From CAYQOX01 sp964419335 (GTDB taxonomy: Bacteria; Hinthialibacterota; Hinthialibacteria; Hinthialibacterales; Hinthialibacteraceae), in contig CAYQOX010000074.1 in NCBI GenBank assembly GCA_964419335.1, positions 1 to 16,065 of the forward strand: DNA of 16,065 nt, given 5' to 3'. Every line of letters begins with the position of its first letter. Position 1 is the stretch's first letter. Shown here one piece after another: positions 1 to 7,889 of this stretch. Both the position numbers and the translations under genes were made by a program. The notes beneath the pieces are model-generated. The model saw only the letters and a list, made by a program, of their open reading frames with translations, ran no database searches and was not told the origin of the DNA.

Positions 1-131
1 GCGGCTCCACACAAGCCCCTTCGGCGTTTTGGTTTGATTCATTAGGATTGAAAAAGTCATAGGTCTCGCTATAGAATCATGTCATGTTTCCTTTTCAATG
101 TATTAAAAAATACTCAAATACAGGATGAACC
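1..131 (+). repeat. MITE-like element, copy 1 (right part only)
   Basis: This is the 3' part of a short non-coding element, cut by the window edge. It aligns without gaps to bases 15838-15968 of the intact copy, with 6 mismatches in 131 positions (3, 56, 73, 81, 110, 130). It ends in GATGAACC, the right terminal inverted repeat. The next base, 132, begins the stop codon (tta on this strand) of the SGNH hydrolase gene, so the element abuts that gene with no spacer. If insertion made an 8-bp target duplication as in copy 3, it would be TTAAAAAT (132-139), with its partner just outside the window. No coding potential is visible. Confidence 0.9.
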
Positions 132-830
132 TTAAAAATCATGCAATGCTTCATCATCCTTGTTTTTTAAAAAAGGGCGGATCTTTTGTGTCCATAAACG
201 ATAGCCTTTTTGATTAAGATGAAGACCATCTTCAAGAAAGAGTTGTTCTTTGGGTTTTCCATCTTCACCTATCATAGGCGTATCGATATCGACATAAAAC
301 AAGCGAGGATGTTTCCGGCAGTAGGTTTGAATCATTTCATTCGCTTGACGCATGGGGTTCACTTTGTCCCAACGGCTAATACTGGGTTTGATAGCGATAA
401 ATAGGATTCGTGTTTCTTGTAGAGAATCATGAATTTTATTGACGAATTTCTTGAAATCTGAGAAGACCTGTTGGGGAGATTTTCCTACATTGATGTCATT
501 ATCGCCTGCGTAAAAGACGATGGCTCGTGGTTGATAGGGAATCACGATACGTTTTGCATAATAGAGACTGTCTGCAATATGCGAGCCACCGAATCCACGA
601 TTGATGGTTGGTAATTTAGGGAACCATTTCTCTAAATCCCACTTGCGAATCGTGGAGCTTCCGAGAAACAGGATGCCATTTTCTGGGGGTGGTGCTTCTT
701 GATCTTGTTTTTCGAAGGCTATGATGGTTTCTTCCCAACGTTTAGGATTTAATTCTTCTTTTGCGCATCCGATTGCACCTAATCCTAATGTCCAACCGAG
801 GAATAGGATACAGAGGATTTTTGTTTTCAT
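132..830 (-). CDS. SGNH/GDSL-family hydrolase, probable lipoprotein
   Basis: A 232-residue probable esterase or acylhydrolase of the GDSL-like (SGNH) fold. The N-terminus is a short basic and hydrophobic signal ending in a lipobox-like AIGC with Cys22, suggesting a lipid anchor; Ala rather than Leu at -3 makes this slightly atypical. Block I is GSST at 57-60, with Ser59 the likely nucleophile in place of the classical GDS. Block II is GFGG at 80-82 with its oxyanion glycine. Block III is GDND at 109-112 (Asn111). Block V is DGLH at 201-204 with the Asp/His pair. All four catalytic blocks are present and the length is normal, so it should be active. The substrate is unknown; members act on acetylated sugars, lipids or peptidoglycan. 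The gene is single on its strand, its ribosome binding site is weak, and its stop codon touches repeat copy 1. Confidence 0.88.
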   Translation of the reverse strand: MKTKILCILFLGWTLGLGAIGCAKEELNPKRWEETIIAFEKQDQEAPPPENGILFLGSSTIRKWDLEKWFPKLPTINRGFGGSHIADSLYYAKRIVIPYQPRAIVFYAGDNDINVGKSPQQVFSDFKKFVNKIHDSLQETRILFIAIKPSISRWDKVNPMRQANEMIQTYCRKHPRLFYVDIDTPMIGEDGKPKEQLFLEDGLHLNQKGYRLWTQKIRPFLKNKDDEALHDF

Positions 831-1007
831 CGGTTAAACTCTCTAGCATGAAGGGTTGTGTTTTTGAAGAAAATTGATTCTCGCTCCCTCTTATGTGAGT
901 GTAGAAGAAAGATTGAGATCGGGTTGATATCATAATGTGAGATCGATTTTTCTTTAAGGGATGAGGAAGGCTATGCTTATGGGATTGCGTAGGGAAAAGG
1001 TTACGTT

Positions 1008-2543
1008 TTACTTATCTGGAACAGAAGAGAGAGTCTTTTCTTGCTTTTTCGAAATGGGCGAGATATCCACCAAACTATCCAAGATGAGAGTAAAAAACTG
1101 TACCCGTGATTGTTTCGCATTGTAAGTGTTATTAACGAAATCGACATCCTCTTGGGGATCGCAGCAAAAACGGAAGTATTTCTTAAAGGGCGGCTTGTTG
1201 AGCATTTCTAATTCTTCGGAAGAAAAAGAATCAGTGCCAAGGTTAATGATCCATCCACGGTTATGAATCACCTCGCGGCTGATGGATAAATCAACGCTGA
1301 TTAGATCTTGCTTTCGTTCAATTGTTTCTTTTAACGTGAATTTGTTTTGGCCTTTGTTGGGGGATTTACGAATTTCCTCGAATTGTTCATTTGAAATTGT
1401 GAGGATGGTTGGCGGCATCGAATCCGTATTGGCCGGGGAGGAAAATGTGTCTAAGAGAGCTGAGAAGTGGAGGTAATATTGATCACAGGCGAACGATCGG
1501 GCACGCGAATTGTCACCATAAAAAATAACGTAACGAGGGAATAAGCGAATCAGTTTTTGGATTGATTCAAAATCTTCGTTAATTTTTTCATAGATAAGAT
1601 CGCGCATGCGTGGAGAAAGGTCATCACGCAAAAACAATTCGCGTACTCGGTGATGGTCATTTTGATTGAAGGAAATACCATCTGTCCATTTCCAGGTGTA
1701 TAAAATCCGTTCGAAAGCCTCGGGGTCACATTGGGTTAAATTATGAGAGGAGGCACGGTTCATTTGTTTTCGGAACTTCTCGGCTTCTTGGATATCGGAG
1801 GTTAATTCGTTTAAGTACCCGTTTTCCACCATGGCTTTTAGTGATTTGGTTAGAACGGGAGGAAGGAGATGATTTTGAGTCATTTCTTTCGTTATTTCTT
1901 CTTCAAAAATATGAACCGTTTTTTTCCAAGCATCCAAACCAAGCAGCCCTATTGTCTCTTCGGTTTTAGGATCAACAATTTGAATTCCTTGTTGATCATA
2001 ACCCATGATATCGAATCCAACACGATCTAGGGCCCGCCGGAATTCAACTCCGATCAATTTCGATTTTGCACGTTCGGGTTGGGTATCGACTCCGGCATGC
2101 AGTAAAAGTTGAATCGCCTCATTGGTGCTAATATTTTGAACCAAGGCAATCGTTTTGCGGATTTGTTCATGAACCCAAGAGCGAACGGCTTCGTTATGGG
2201 AAACGATGGTTTTTATTCGTTGTTTGATTTCTTCTTCATTTATGGTTTCTCCTTTTTGGTGTTTTTTACAAATGGTTTCGAAATAGGCTAGATCCTCATT
2301 CGTCAACCACATCCCCGCTTTATCAAAAGCTTTTTTTACAATGTGTTCAGCAGAAACTCGATTTTCGCTCTCTTCATACCAACCCCATTTATAGAAGGGG
2401 GTTGACTCAATGGAATTGGTCTCGGCATGCAGACCCAGGTCGCTTAAGATTGACCGCGTATTTGCCGTATTCGGTGAAAGCAAGATGAAAGCGGTCAATA
2501 AGCCTACGCATGAACCCAAAAAAAGGATAAGAACAGCAGTCAT
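1008..2543 (-). CDS. Membrane-anchored protein of unknown function (511 aa)
   Basis: I do not recognise a family. The ATG start at 2543 is followed at once by one hydrophobic segment (about residues 3-22), which reads as a signal anchor or uncleaved signal peptide. The remaining ~490 residues look soluble, charged and mostly helical, with many Glu/Lys and several amphipathic stretches. There is a Cys-Cys pair in the C-terminal part (FRFCCDPQED) and no obvious repeat, nucleotide-binding loop or metal motif. The topology suggests the body lies outside the cytoplasmic membrane. Codon use resembles the neighbours and there is no frameshift. It is monocistronic, 177 bases upstream of the SGNH gene on the same strand. 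The reading frame is long and intact, so it is a real gene, but its function cannot be inferred. Confidence 0.75.
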   Translation of the reverse strand: MTAVLILFLGSCVGLLTAFILLSPNTANTRSILSDLGLHAETNSIESTPFYKWGWYEESENRVSAEHIVKKAFDKAGMWLTNEDLAYFETICKKHQKGETINEEEIKQRIKTIVSHNEAVRSWVHEQIRKTIALVQNISTNEAIQLLLHAGVDTQPERAKSKLIGVEFRRALDRVGFDIMGYDQQGIQIVDPKTEETIGLLGLDAWKKTVHIFEEEITKEMTQNHLLPPVLTKSLKAMVENGYLNELTSDIQEAEKFRKQMNRASSHNLTQCDPEAFERILYTWKWTDGISFNQNDHHRVRELFLRDDLSPRMRDLIYEKINEDFESIQKLIRLFPRYVIFYGDNSRARSFACDQYYLHFSALLDTFSSPANTDSMPPTILTISNEQFEEIRKSPNKGQNKFTLKETIERKQDLISVDLSISREVIHNRGWIINLGTDSFSSEELEMLNKPPFKKYFRFCCDPQEDVDFVNNTYNAKQSRVQFFTLILDSLVDISPISKKQEKTLSSVPDK

Positions 2544-2899
2544 GTTCTTTTCAATCCCATCTTCTGATAGAAAGGCTCGGTTAAAACGTTGTTGAAGGTT
2601 CCATGGTTGGTTATCTTCTTCGTTTCTTTTTCATTATTATAAACAAATATAATGAATTTATGAAATTTTTTCAATAGAAATTTACTATTTATTTACTTAA
2701 TGATTCGTTTGTTTGCAAATAATTCTGAATTTTACAATAAAAAAGTAATGAAATTTTACATTTCTTATTTTGCCAATGATGGGAGTCTACTTTTAGGGAA
2801 CAATGAATTTATTTAGATTACTTTAATAAGGTAAACCCAAAATGAAGAGCGATTCGAACTATTATACACAATATTTAGGGGATTGGGGCTGGGAATAGG
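2544..2899. other. AT-rich divergent intergenic region
   Basis: This 356-base stretch separates the divergent 511-aa gene and the PII/antiporter cluster. It is clearly more AT-rich than the coding DNA around it, especially 2640-2860. Apart from the minus-strand promoter candidate I see no convincing ORF, RNA gene, hairpin or repeat. Plus-strand promoter-like hexamers (for example TTGCAA near 2713 with AATAAA 17 bases on) are too weak to call. The promoter of the antiporter cluster is presumably here. Confidence 0.5.
2636..2664 (-). promoter_or_regulatory. Possible promoter of the 511-aa gene
   Basis: On the minus strand there is a perfect -10 hexamer TATAAT (2636-2641). A weak -35, TTCATA (2659-2664), lies 17 bases upstream. 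It would give a leader of roughly 85-90 bases before the ATG at 2543. The region is very AT-rich, so a chance match is possible. Confidence 0.4.
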
Positions 2900-3043
2900 A
2901 TGCTTTTAAATAAATTTTGGGGAGGTTCTACTATTGAAGGGATGTTTAGCGACTTAGAAACTCAAGGATTTTCAAGAGATCAAGAAGAGATTCCCCCTTG
3001 TTCAGTCATGATTTTTGAAGAAAATAATTGGTTCACTCTGTGA
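2900..3043 (+). CDS. Possible small protein, 47 aa
   Basis: An ATG at 2900 opens a 47-codon frame ending in TGA at 3041-3043, in the same direction as and just upstream of the PII-like gene. The product is MLLNKFWGGS at its start and NNWFTL at its end. It is acidic in the middle, has one Cys, and has no membrane segment. A G-rich stretch precedes the start but there is no clean Shine-Dalgarno sequence. Met15 is an alternative start preceded by GAAGGG. I do not recognise it; it could be a real leader peptide or a chance ORF. Confidence 0.3.
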   Translation: MLLNKFWGGSTIEGMFSDLETQGFSRDQEEIPPCSVMIFEENNWFTL

Positions 3044-3136
3044 TCGATAAGAATAGATAGGTATTTTTGTTGGATGTCTTTTCTTTTTTAGGTGGATTCA
3101 TATTTAGTTAATTACGAATGGGAGAACTTCGTTCCT

Positions 3137-3466
3137 ATGCATTTGCTCGTCATCTTTCTCAACGAAGAAGATTATCTGGATGACATACTTGCCGAATTGG
3201 TGGAGTTGGAAGTGTCTGCGGCTTCGGTGTTCGATGGAGTGACCATGGAACGGGTTCTGGCAAAGGATGTACCGATCTTTGCGGGATTATTACAAACTAC
3301 GCGTGGTTCGCGCTCTTACAATAAAAATATTTTTGCACTCATTCCTTCTGTAGAAGTAGCCCATGAATTGGTTGATATTTTAAGCCAAATGAATATCAAT
3401 ATGCGCGATCCTGCTATTGGGATTCTCTTTACCCTGCCGGTGGATTTTACCACATTGGATGTTTGA
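3137..3466 (+). CDS. PII-like small signalling protein
   Basis: A 109-residue protein of the PII/GlnB-like superfamily fold (ferredoxin-like, normally trimeric). The pattern is typical: an opening beta strand MHLLVIFLNEEDY, a helix LDDILAELVEL, strand 2 with VSAASVFDGV, a T-loop-like segment (VLAKDVPIFAGLL...), RGSRSYNKNIFALI, a second helix, and a C-terminal GILFTLPVD strand. It lacks the uridylylated Tyr region of true GlnB/GlnK. The ATG at 3137 is preferred: the fold starts there and GGAG lies 12 bases upstream. A GTG at 3092 would add 15 residues with no ribosome binding site. PII-like proteins sense small nucleotides or metabolites and control a partner encoded nearby. Here the neighbours are two antiporters, starting 114 bases downstream, so it probably gates ion transport. 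The ligand cannot be read from sequence. Confidence 0.75.
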   Translation: MHLLVIFLNEEDYLDDILAELVELEVSAASVFDGVTMERVLAKDVPIFAGLLQTTRGSRSYNKNIFALIPSVEVAHELVDILSQMNINMRDPAIGILFTLPVDFTTLDV

Positions 3467-3555
3467 TTTTAAGAAAAAGAATGAAAACTGCGCGAGGCTC
3501 ATTGGAGGTCTTCCTCGATCTTAATGACGTTCTTATGGGTTACGAAATAGGAAAG

Positions 3556-3569
3556 ATTCCTTAAGGAAT
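3556..3569. promoter_or_regulatory. 14-bp perfect palindrome at the antiporter 1 ribosome binding site
   Basis: ATTCCTTAAGGAAT is a perfect palindrome whose right half contains the only plausible Shine-Dalgarno sequence (AAGGAA, 3563-3568), 12 bases before the ATG at 3581. It could be an operator or occlude the site in mRNA. With no loop bases a simple hairpin would be strained, so a DNA-level role or chance is as likely. Confidence 0.4.
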
Positions 3570-3580
3570 AAAGACTGCTT

Positions 3581-4969
3581 ATGAATGCTGTTTTCGGATT
3601 TGTTCTTATCCTATTATTTGGTTTTGTGGGTTCTCGATTGGCGTTGTTTCGGGGAACGCAAACGAAAGGGTACCTTGCCTTTCTCACAAGCGGGACAGAG
3701 TTTCTCCTTGTGGGAATGGTGCTTGGCCCACAAATGGCAAATGTCCTTTCTCATGATGCCTTAGATCAACTCTCGCCCGTAATGAGTCTGGGGTTGGGAT
3801 GGTTTGGGTTGATGATGGGGATGCAGTTTGATCATAAGATCATTCGCCGGATTCCCCTTAATATTTGGAAGGGGTCTTTGAGTTTATTTCTGCTCATTTT
3901 TCTTTTAGTTTCCCCTGTTTTAGTCATGGTGATTGATCTTTTATTAAAAATATTCCCGCGCTCTCTCGATATGGAATGGTCGTCTTATATTTTGATGCCG
4001 ATGCGAGAATTTAGTTTTTGTTTGCTGCTTGGTTTAATTGCTACGGAAACGACCTATACGACCTTGGCAATGATCAAACGGAATGCGGAGGCTCGAGGGG
4101 AAACGACAAAATTGCTTCAACTCCTTTCAGATACTCGCGCCCCCATGGCGGTGATCGTGATGGGGATATGGTACTGCTTGTTCCATGTTTCTAATCTCAT
4201 TGTCAAGAATCACCAAAAAATGATAAGTCCATTGGCAGAACCGAGTAAAGAGAGTTTTACGGTTTATATTTGGTCTGATTTAGGGATACCGGAACATGCC
4301 TTTATGCCATCGATCATGAATGGTTTTATGTGGCTGCTCGTTTCTCTTTTGATAGGGGTGCTCTTGGGCGGGATATTGCACTACTTAACCAGCGAACGGC
4401 TCGAAAACCGTGAGATCTTACTTATTCTCACGGGTTCTGTTATTTTTTCAGTTGGAATCGCGACCTATCTTCATCTATCCCCTCTTTTCATCAATTTTTT
4501 GATGGGAGTCACTTTAACCAATCTCCCCAATTTTACCCGTGGGCGGGTATCCAATATGATTGTGTCCACAGAAAAACCTTTTTATGTGGTGTTTATGCTT
4601 CTTGCAGGCGCCTTGTGTCCCTCGGTTTCTTGGCTCATGTTTTCGCTGGCGATTCTTTATGTTCTTATTCGTGGTGCAAGTTTGGTTTTGGGTTTTTATG
4701 CAAGCAATCGGTTGTTTTTCCGCAAAAAGAATACTATGACGAATTGGCTGGGGTTAGCCATGCTGCCACAAGGCGGGGTGGCGATCGCGTTGACGATGGA
4801 TTATTTGTTGATTTATCCCGGTCCTTACGCCGAGCTCGCGTTTGGGGTTGTGATTCTTTCTGTCTTAATCAATCAAATGATAGGACCCGGTCTGTGTATT
4901 TATATTCTTCGGAAGATTGGCGAAGTAGGGAAGTATCAAGCCAAAACCGCTGCCGCTTCACGTTCGTGA
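3581..4969 (+). CDS. Cation:proton antiporter-family protein, atypical subunit (462 aa)
   Basis: A polytopic inner-membrane protein of the CPA (Na+/H+ exchanger) superfamily with about 11-13 hydrophobic segments. It is a paralogue of the next gene. Shared landmarks are an early VGMVLGPQ turn (44-51), the unwound-helix region TYTTLAMI (158-165), a helix with a conserved Arg (RGAS, Arg364), LPQGGV (395-400) and NQMIGPG (431-437). The odd feature is the aligned position of the ion-binding acidic pair in the central helix. The neighbour has Lys196-Asp197, while this protein has Arg186-Ala187 within SDTRAP. The nearest acid, Asp184, is three residues earlier. A polar insert (about 208-240) separates the halves. 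It may be a non-transporting or differently coupled partner. It lies between the PII-like gene and antiporter 2, 9 bases from the latter. Confidence 0.8.
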   Translation: MNAVFGFVLILLFGFVGSRLALFRGTQTKGYLAFLTSGTEFLLVGMVLGPQMANVLSHDALDQLSPVMSLGLGWFGLMMGMQFDHKIIRRIPLNIWKGSLSLFLLIFLLVSPVLVMVIDLLLKIFPRSLDMEWSSYILMPMREFSFCLLLGLIATETTYTTLAMIKRNAEARGETTKLLQLLSDTRAPMAVIVMGIWYCLFHVSNLIVKNHQKMISPLAEPSKESFTVYIWSDLGIPEHAFMPSIMNGFMWLLVSLLIGVLLGGILHYLTSERLENREILLILTGSVIFSVGIATYLHLSPLFINFLMGVTLTNLPNFTRGRVSNMIVSTEKPFYVVFMLLAGALCPSVSWLMFSLAILYVLIRGASLVLGFYASNRLFFRKKNTMTNWLGLAMLPQGGVAIALTMDYLLIYPGPYAELAFGVVILSVLINQMIGPGLCIYILRKIGEVGKYQAKTAAASRS

Positions 4970-4978
4970 GGAGACTTT

Positions 4979-6268
4979 ATGCTATCTCGATTCATTGCTT
5001 TGTTACTCATTCTCGTTTTGTTGTTGATCGTGCTTCAATATCCACTTCAAGTGACCTCCAGCAAATCGGGCTTAATGGCTTTGTCCTTAGGGATCATCAT
5101 TTTGGGGGGGTATCTTTGGGGGGAGATTCTAGTCCGTTTTAAATTGCCCCGTATATCCGGTTATCTTTTTGCCGGGATGCTTTTGGGGCCTTATTTGGGG
5201 AATATCCTAAGCCATGAAACCATCAAGAATTTTTATTTGATCGATCAGATAGCACTAGCACTGATCGCTTTATCAGCCGGAGGGGAGTTACATCTTTCTT
5301 CCGTGAAAAGGCATTTAAAAGGAATTGCTTTCATTACTCTCGTTCAATGCATCGTGTTATTTGCATTCGGTACAGGAGTGTTTTATCTCCTTTCAGGGTG
5401 GATTCCTTTTTTAAAGGAATATTCACCTGTGAGTCGTTTTGGGGCGTCCATGGTTTTTGGGGTGATATCGGTGGCTCAATCGCCGGCGACGACAATTGCA
5501 ATTATTACTGAAACGAAATCATCGGGGATTATCACGGAGCTGTTATTGGGGGTTGCGGTAATTAAAGATGTATTAGTTATTCTCTTTTTCGCTATTTTAA
5601 TCCCCACGGTGAAAGTGATGGAGCTGGGTGGTGGGTTTGAATGGGAGTTTCTTTTTAAATTAGGTTTTGAATTGGTCCTTTCGTTCATCGTTGGAATGAT
5701 TGCCGGAATGATCATTTCTTTTTATTTAAAGTATGTGCGTGCTAACCCTGTTCTGTTTGTTTTAGCGTTTAGTTATCTCGTCTCCGAAGGTTCGAAAACG
5801 TTTCATTTAGATACTTTGATCGTGTGTATTATGGCGGGGTTATGGGTGACGAATGCATCAAAAAAAGGTGAAGAGCTGATTAAAATGATTGAGAATAGTT
5901 CATTGATTATTTATGTCATCTTTTTTTGTATTACCGGGGCTGCATTAAATCTACTGGCCATTCAGAATACTTGGGAACTTACACTCATTTTAATTGCAGC
6001 CCGCATGCTGTTTCTGTTTTTCTCAACCTATATAGGTTGTAAAGCCGCCAAGGTAGAAGTGCCTATTCCGTATACTTTTTGGAGTGCTTTTCTTCCTCAG
6101 GCCGGAGTGAGTTTAGGTTTGATCACTGTATTAAAAAGACAAGGGATTCCATGGGGGGGGCATGTTGAACCCATTATTATTGCCACCATCGCATTGAACC
6201 AGATCATCGGACCGATTACAATGAAAATCGCTTTACAGCGTGCTGGTGAAACCAACAAGAGTCTATGA
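4979..6268 (+). CDS. Cation:proton antiporter (CPA2-like, 429 aa)
   Basis: An integral membrane Na+/H+ or K+/H+ exchanger with about 12-13 membrane helices. An extra N-terminal helix (1-23) leads into the usual VRFKLPRISGYLFAGMLLGP opening (52-71). The first discontinuous helix is QSPATTIAIITETKSSG (167-183). The ion-binding helix follows as GVAVIKDVLVI, with Lys196-Asp197 at the place of the acidic pair of the family. Later come the conserved Arg342 (AARM), LPQAGV (372-377) and NQIIGP (407-412). There is no TrkA-N/RCK domain at the C-terminus, so regulation would have to come from a separate protein such as the upstream PII-like gene. The ATG at 4979 has a strong GAGGAG (4968-4973) overlapping the stop of the preceding gene, so the two are co-translated. 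The transported ion cannot be told. Confidence 0.88.
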   Translation: MLSRFIALLLILVLLLIVLQYPLQVTSSKSGLMALSLGIIILGGYLWGEILVRFKLPRISGYLFAGMLLGPYLGNILSHETIKNFYLIDQIALALIALSAGGELHLSSVKRHLKGIAFITLVQCIVLFAFGTGVFYLLSGWIPFLKEYSPVSRFGASMVFGVISVAQSPATTIAIITETKSSGIITELLLGVAVIKDVLVILFFAILIPTVKVMELGGGFEWEFLFKLGFELVLSFIVGMIAGMIISFYLKYVRANPVLFVLAFSYLVSEGSKTFHLDTLIVCIMAGLWVTNASKKGEELIKMIENSSLIIYVIFFCITGAALNLLAIQNTWELTLILIAARMLFLFFSTYIGCKAAKVEVPIPYTFWSAFLPQAGVSLGLITVLKRQGIPWGGHVEPIIIATIALNQIIGPITMKIALQRAGETNKSL

Positions 6269-6427
6269 ATGTTTGTTTGGTATAAAATTGGCAAAAATCG
6301 AATAATTAAATCAGTCTAATTTTTATAAATGTATCTTTTTTACCGTGTGATAAAATTAAATAAATTTAATGCAAATCGCGGATATAAATATTTTTGATAT
6401 ATTCTAGATTGTAGGTAGAATATAACC

Positions 6428-6447
6428 CCCTATTTTCAAGAATAGGG
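6428..6447. terminator. Hairpin downstream of the antiporter operon
   Basis: CCCTATT and AATAGGG form a 7-bp stem with a six-base loop about 160 bases after the antiporter 2 stop. There is no following T-run on either strand, so it is a weak candidate for a transcript-end or processing structure, not a clear intrinsic terminator. Confidence 0.3.
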
Positions 6448-6481
6448 TATTCACAAAAAGCAAAAACAGGTATAATCACTT

Positions 6482-6510
6482 TTGAATAGATAATCTATTT
6501 CATTGATAAT
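6482..6510 (+). promoter_or_regulatory. Candidate promoter of the KamA-like gene
   Basis: TTGAAT (6482-6487) and GATAAT (6505-6510) are separated by exactly 17 bases. That matches sigma-70-type spacing, with 4/6 and 5/6 matches to consensus. It would give a leader of about 205 bases. A perfect TATAAT at 6471-6476 with TTCACA only 15 bases upstream is a second, overlapping possibility. Confidence 0.45.
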
Positions 6511-6722
6511 TTATTTTTTTTATTGGGGCCACCAAAGAATTTTCGTCCATCCATTGTCGAGAAGACAATTCAATTAACTTGAAGCGGCGAAAGAATCAAT
6601 TCATATACGTAGCGCCGTACCTCAAAGTTCACCGTTAGTCGTTTTATCTGAATGAGAGTAAATACTGGAAGCGTCTTGGGATAAAAACTCGGTGGGAAAT
6701 CTATGCAAAGGAGAGAGGCTCT

Positions 6723-7889
6723 ATGATTCAACAATTATCTACAATATGGCCTGAAACCCATAAAAACAAAGCTCATACCAAAAGATATTCTCGTAAAGTC
6801 CGCTATATACGAGACCTAAATAAGATCGAGAATATACCGGAGCATGAGAAGGAAGCTTTACGTAAAGTTAGTCATAAATATGTATTTCGGATCAACGATT
6901 ATTATATAAATCTGATCAACTGGTATGATCCGGAGGATCCCATAAAACGTTTAGTGATCCCTCATGTAGATGAATTGGATGATTGGGGAGCCTTGGATGC
7001 CTCCAATGAGAACGCGGTCACGGTTTCTCGAGGAGTACAGCACAAATATACCGATACAGTCCTATTATTATGTAATGAGGTTTGTGGGGCTTATTGCCGT
7101 TATTGTTTTCGGAAACGTTTGTTCATGAATGATAATGACGAGGCTACGTATGATTTAAGCGATGGAATCCGCTATATTTCTGAACATCCTGAAGTTAACA
7201 ATGTATTGTTAACGGGGGGTGATCCCTTGGTTATGAGTACTCGGCGTTTATTGGATATTTTGGAACCATTGTATGAAATTCCCCATGTAAAAATCATTCG
7301 CTTGGGTTCTAAGATGCCCGCTTTTAATCCATGGCGAATTCTTGATGATGATCATTTACAGCGAGTTTTATACAATTTTTCACAATGGGGCAAGCAAATT
7401 TACTTAATGGCACACTTTGATCATCCACGTGAACTAACCCCTGAAGCTATAGAAGGGATAAAATGTTTCAATGAAAATGGAGTGGTTTGTGTTAATCAGT
7501 GTCCGCTTATCAAAGGGATCAACGATGACCCGGATGTATTAGCCGAGATGTTTAACAAGTTATCTTTTATTGGTTGTACGCCTTACTATCTTTTCCATGG
7601 ACGTCCAACGGCAGGCAATAAACCTTATGAAGTACCGATTGTGGAAGGCTGGAAGATCTATCAAAAAGCTTTAAAGCAAGGTTCAGGGCTTGCAAAACGT
7701 GCACGGTTTGTCGCCTCCCATGAAACAGGGAAGATTGAAATTCTCGCCGTGGATGATGATCATATTTATATGCGCTATCATGAAGCCAAGAACCCAGAGA
7801 ACTTAGGACGTTTTATGAAATTCAAGCGGAATGATTCAGCCTATTGGTTTGATCAGTTAGAACCGGCGGACGATTTAAGTCACGTGTAA
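6723..7889 (+). CDS. KamA-family radical SAM protein (lysine 2,3-aminomutase-like)
   Basis: A 388-residue radical SAM, PLP-dependent aminomutase-like enzyme. The iron-sulfur motif is Cys121-x3-Cys125-x2-Cys128 in CGAYCRYCFRKR, and the SAM-contact motif is TGGDPL (164-169). NQCPLIKGIND (258-268) corresponds to the NQSVLLRGVND of lysine aminomutases, and PYYLFHGRPTAG (287-298) to their PYYLYQCD region. Lys337 in HETGKIEI is the likely PLP lysine. The Asp of the CD motif and the Asp before the PLP lysine, which hold the substrate lysine in Clostridium KamA, are not conserved here. The C-terminus differs too. This is therefore a subfamily of uncertain substrate; beta-lysine formation is possible but not shown. 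The start has a strong AAGGAG at 9 bases. The last 10 bases overlap, tail to tail, the kinase remnant. Confidence 0.85.
   Translation: MIQQLSTIWPETHKNKAHTKRYSRKVRYIRDLNKIENIPEHEKEALRKVSHKYVFRINDYYINLINWYDPEDPIKRLVIPHVDELDDWGALDASNENAVTVSRGVQHKYTDTVLLLCNEVCGAYCRYCFRKRLFMNDNDEATYDLSDGIRYISEHPEVNNVLLTGGDPLVMSTRRLLDILEPLYEIPHVKIIRLGSKMPAFNPWRILDDDHLQRVLYNFSQWGKQIYLMAHFDHPRELTPEAIEGIKCFNENGVVCVNQCPLIKGINDDPDVLAEMFNKLSFIGCTPYYLFHGRPTAGNKPYEVPIVEGWKIYQKALKQGSGLAKRARFVASHETGKIEILAVDDDHIYMRYHEAKNPENLGRFMKFKRNDSAYWFDQLEPADDLSHV

Larger units (their letters stand above)
6269..6722 (+). other. Intergenic region with long leader of the KamA-like gene
   Basis: This 454-base stretch holds AT-rich DNA up to about 6530 with a hairpin (6428-6447) and promoter-like hexamers, then about 190 bases of more mixed composition leading to the KamA-like gene. 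In this leader there is a small hairpin (ATTGTC/GACAAT, 6553-6569). There is also a possible long-range CGGCG/CGCCG pairing around 6586-6618. A strong ribosome binding site AAGGAG (6708-6713) lies 9 bases before the ATG. The leader does not match a riboswitch I know, and there is no good ORF in it. Confidence 0.5.

Noticed and set aside
4615..5142. 175-codon plus-strand frame overlapping both antiporters
   Set aside because: It is in the wrong frame of two clearly conserved membrane proteins; its Ser/Arg-rich composition is typical of a shadow frame.
6517..6722. Lysine riboswitch upstream of the KamA-like gene
   Set aside because: I looked for the conserved purine-rich core and multi-helix layout and did not find it; the leader has only small stems.
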